Positions 63,639 to 64,000 of a DNA stretch of 64,000 nucleotides are shown here, piece after piece. Origin of the DNA: Bradyrhizobium sediminis (lineage in GTDB: Bacteria; Pseudomonadota; Alphaproteobacteria; Rhizobiales; Xanthobacteraceae); NCBI RefSeq assembly GCF_018736105.1, contig NZ_CP076135.1, forward strand, positions 1,300,001 to 1,364,000, read 5' to 3'. The position numbers and the translations under genes were made by a program. The notes under the pieces were generated by a model that worked only from the letters and a program-made list of their open reading frames with translations, had not been told where the DNA came from and did no database searches. Numbering within the stretch: position 1 is the first letter of the stretch; each line of letters starts with the position of its first letter.

Positions 63639-64000
63639 GATGAACCTGCGTGTGTCATATCGATGAGGTATTTCTGCATGTCCCAGGCACCGGTGGGACA
63701 GCGTTCGGCGCACAGCCCGCAATGCAGGCAGACGTCCTCGTCCTTCACCATCACGCGGCCGGTCTTGAGGCCGTCAGCAACGTAGAGGTCCTGGTCCGGA
63801 TGCAGCGAGGGCGCCTTCAACCGTGTCCGCAGATCGGCTTCCTCGCCGTTTTCCGTAAAGGTGATGCAGTCCATCGGACAGATATCGACGCAGGCGTCGC
63901 ATTCGATGCACAAGGGCGCCGCGAACACGGTCTGGACGTCGCAATTCAGGCAGCGGTGCGCCTCGCCGAGCGCCAGCTTGACGTCATAGCCGAGTTCGAC
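63608..64000 (-). CDS. Iron-sulfur protein, C-terminal part (FAD-dependent oxidoreductase type)
   Basis: The frame is open to the window edge and gives the last 130 residues. It contains AHRCLNCDVQTVF, CIECDACVDICPMDC and CLHCGLCAERCPTGAWD, that is two ferredoxin-type [4Fe-4S] motifs after a segment found at the C-terminus of FAD-dependent oxidoreductases related to the glutamate synthase small subunit. Such a protein would exchange electrons with KorAB. The N-terminus is outside the window, so the flavin domain is inferred from the AHRCLNCD segment only. Confidence 0.75.
   Translation of the reverse strand, partial: VELGYDVKLALGEAHRCLNCDVQTVFAAPLCIECDACVDICPMDCITFTENGEEADLRTRLKAPSLHPDQDLYVADGLKTGRVMVKDEDVCLHCGLCAERCPTGAWDMQKYLIDMTHAGSSCPSKARSAA

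Noticed and set aside
1..64000. CRISPR arrays, insertion sequences, prophage, tRNA or rRNA genes
   Set aside because: No regularly spaced repeats, transposase or integrase motifs, or recognisable tRNA or rRNA sequence were seen by eye.

Overview
The window reads as chromosomal DNA of an alphaproteobacterium of the Bradyrhizobium/Rhodopseudomonas group (Hyphomicrobiales, Nitrobacteraceae). The reasons are the high GC content, the gene set (formate dehydrogenase with molybdenum-cofactor genes, Kdp, GlgE/TreS glycogen-trehalose genes, a transaldolase/glucose-6-phosphate isomerase fusion, KorAB), and intergenic palindromes of kinds I remember from that group. Taxonomy is inference from memory. 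I see no rRNA or tRNA gene, phage, insertion sequence or CRISPR array.

Layout. (1) 1-14300: metal-cofactor and formate block. It holds the end of a tungstate-binding protein, a MoeA-like protein, a MoeA fused to a periplasmic-binding-like domain, a minus-strand fdhD-mobA-SDR operon, then mobB, moeA, a TusA-like protein, an oxalate/formate-type transporter and NAD-dependent formate dehydrogenase (FdsG-FdsB fusion plus FdsA). (2) 14353-20700: corA followed by an accessory stretch of small, mostly unrecognised genes. Two minus-strand operons there share a 25-bp upstream box and a paralogous small protein; one contains a DapA-family protein lacking the Schiff-base lysine. (3) 21047-29799: a complete kdp system (microprotein, kdpF, A, B, C, D, E) followed by a PtsN-like EIIA protein. 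(4) 29800-30534: non-coding, with a structured element that I recall as recurring in related genomes. (5) 30535-33590: ligD and a small PHA-system protein.

(6) 33602-47008: glycogen/trehalose cluster treZ-glgX-glgB-treS/mak-glgE on the minus strand, with malQ divergent. Most stop and start codons overlap. In this copy the maltokinase domain has Gly where the family has the Asp of DFEGEP, and GlgE has Lys at the nucleophile position. The maltose-1-phosphate branch may therefore be disabled or altered while GlgB, GlgX, TreZ and the TreS domain keep their catalytic residues. (7) 47030-53838: sugar-phosphate operon transcribed tal/pgi, gnd, zwf, gntK, HAD phosphatase. (8) 54075-60554: an RMD1/YagE-family membrane protein, an acyltransferase with an ABC exporter trio (possible FixK-type box upstream), a DsrE-like secreted protein and a Cys-containing secreted protein. 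(9) 60739-64000: korB, korA and the C-terminus of an iron-sulfur protein that runs off the end.

How the parts fit: block 1 couples oxyanion uptake, cofactor synthesis and sulfur delivery to one formate-oxidising enzyme that feeds NADH. Blocks 6 and 7 connect storage glucan and trehalose to the pentose phosphate route. Kdp with a PtsN-like neighbour suggests potassium control linked to a phosphotransfer chain.
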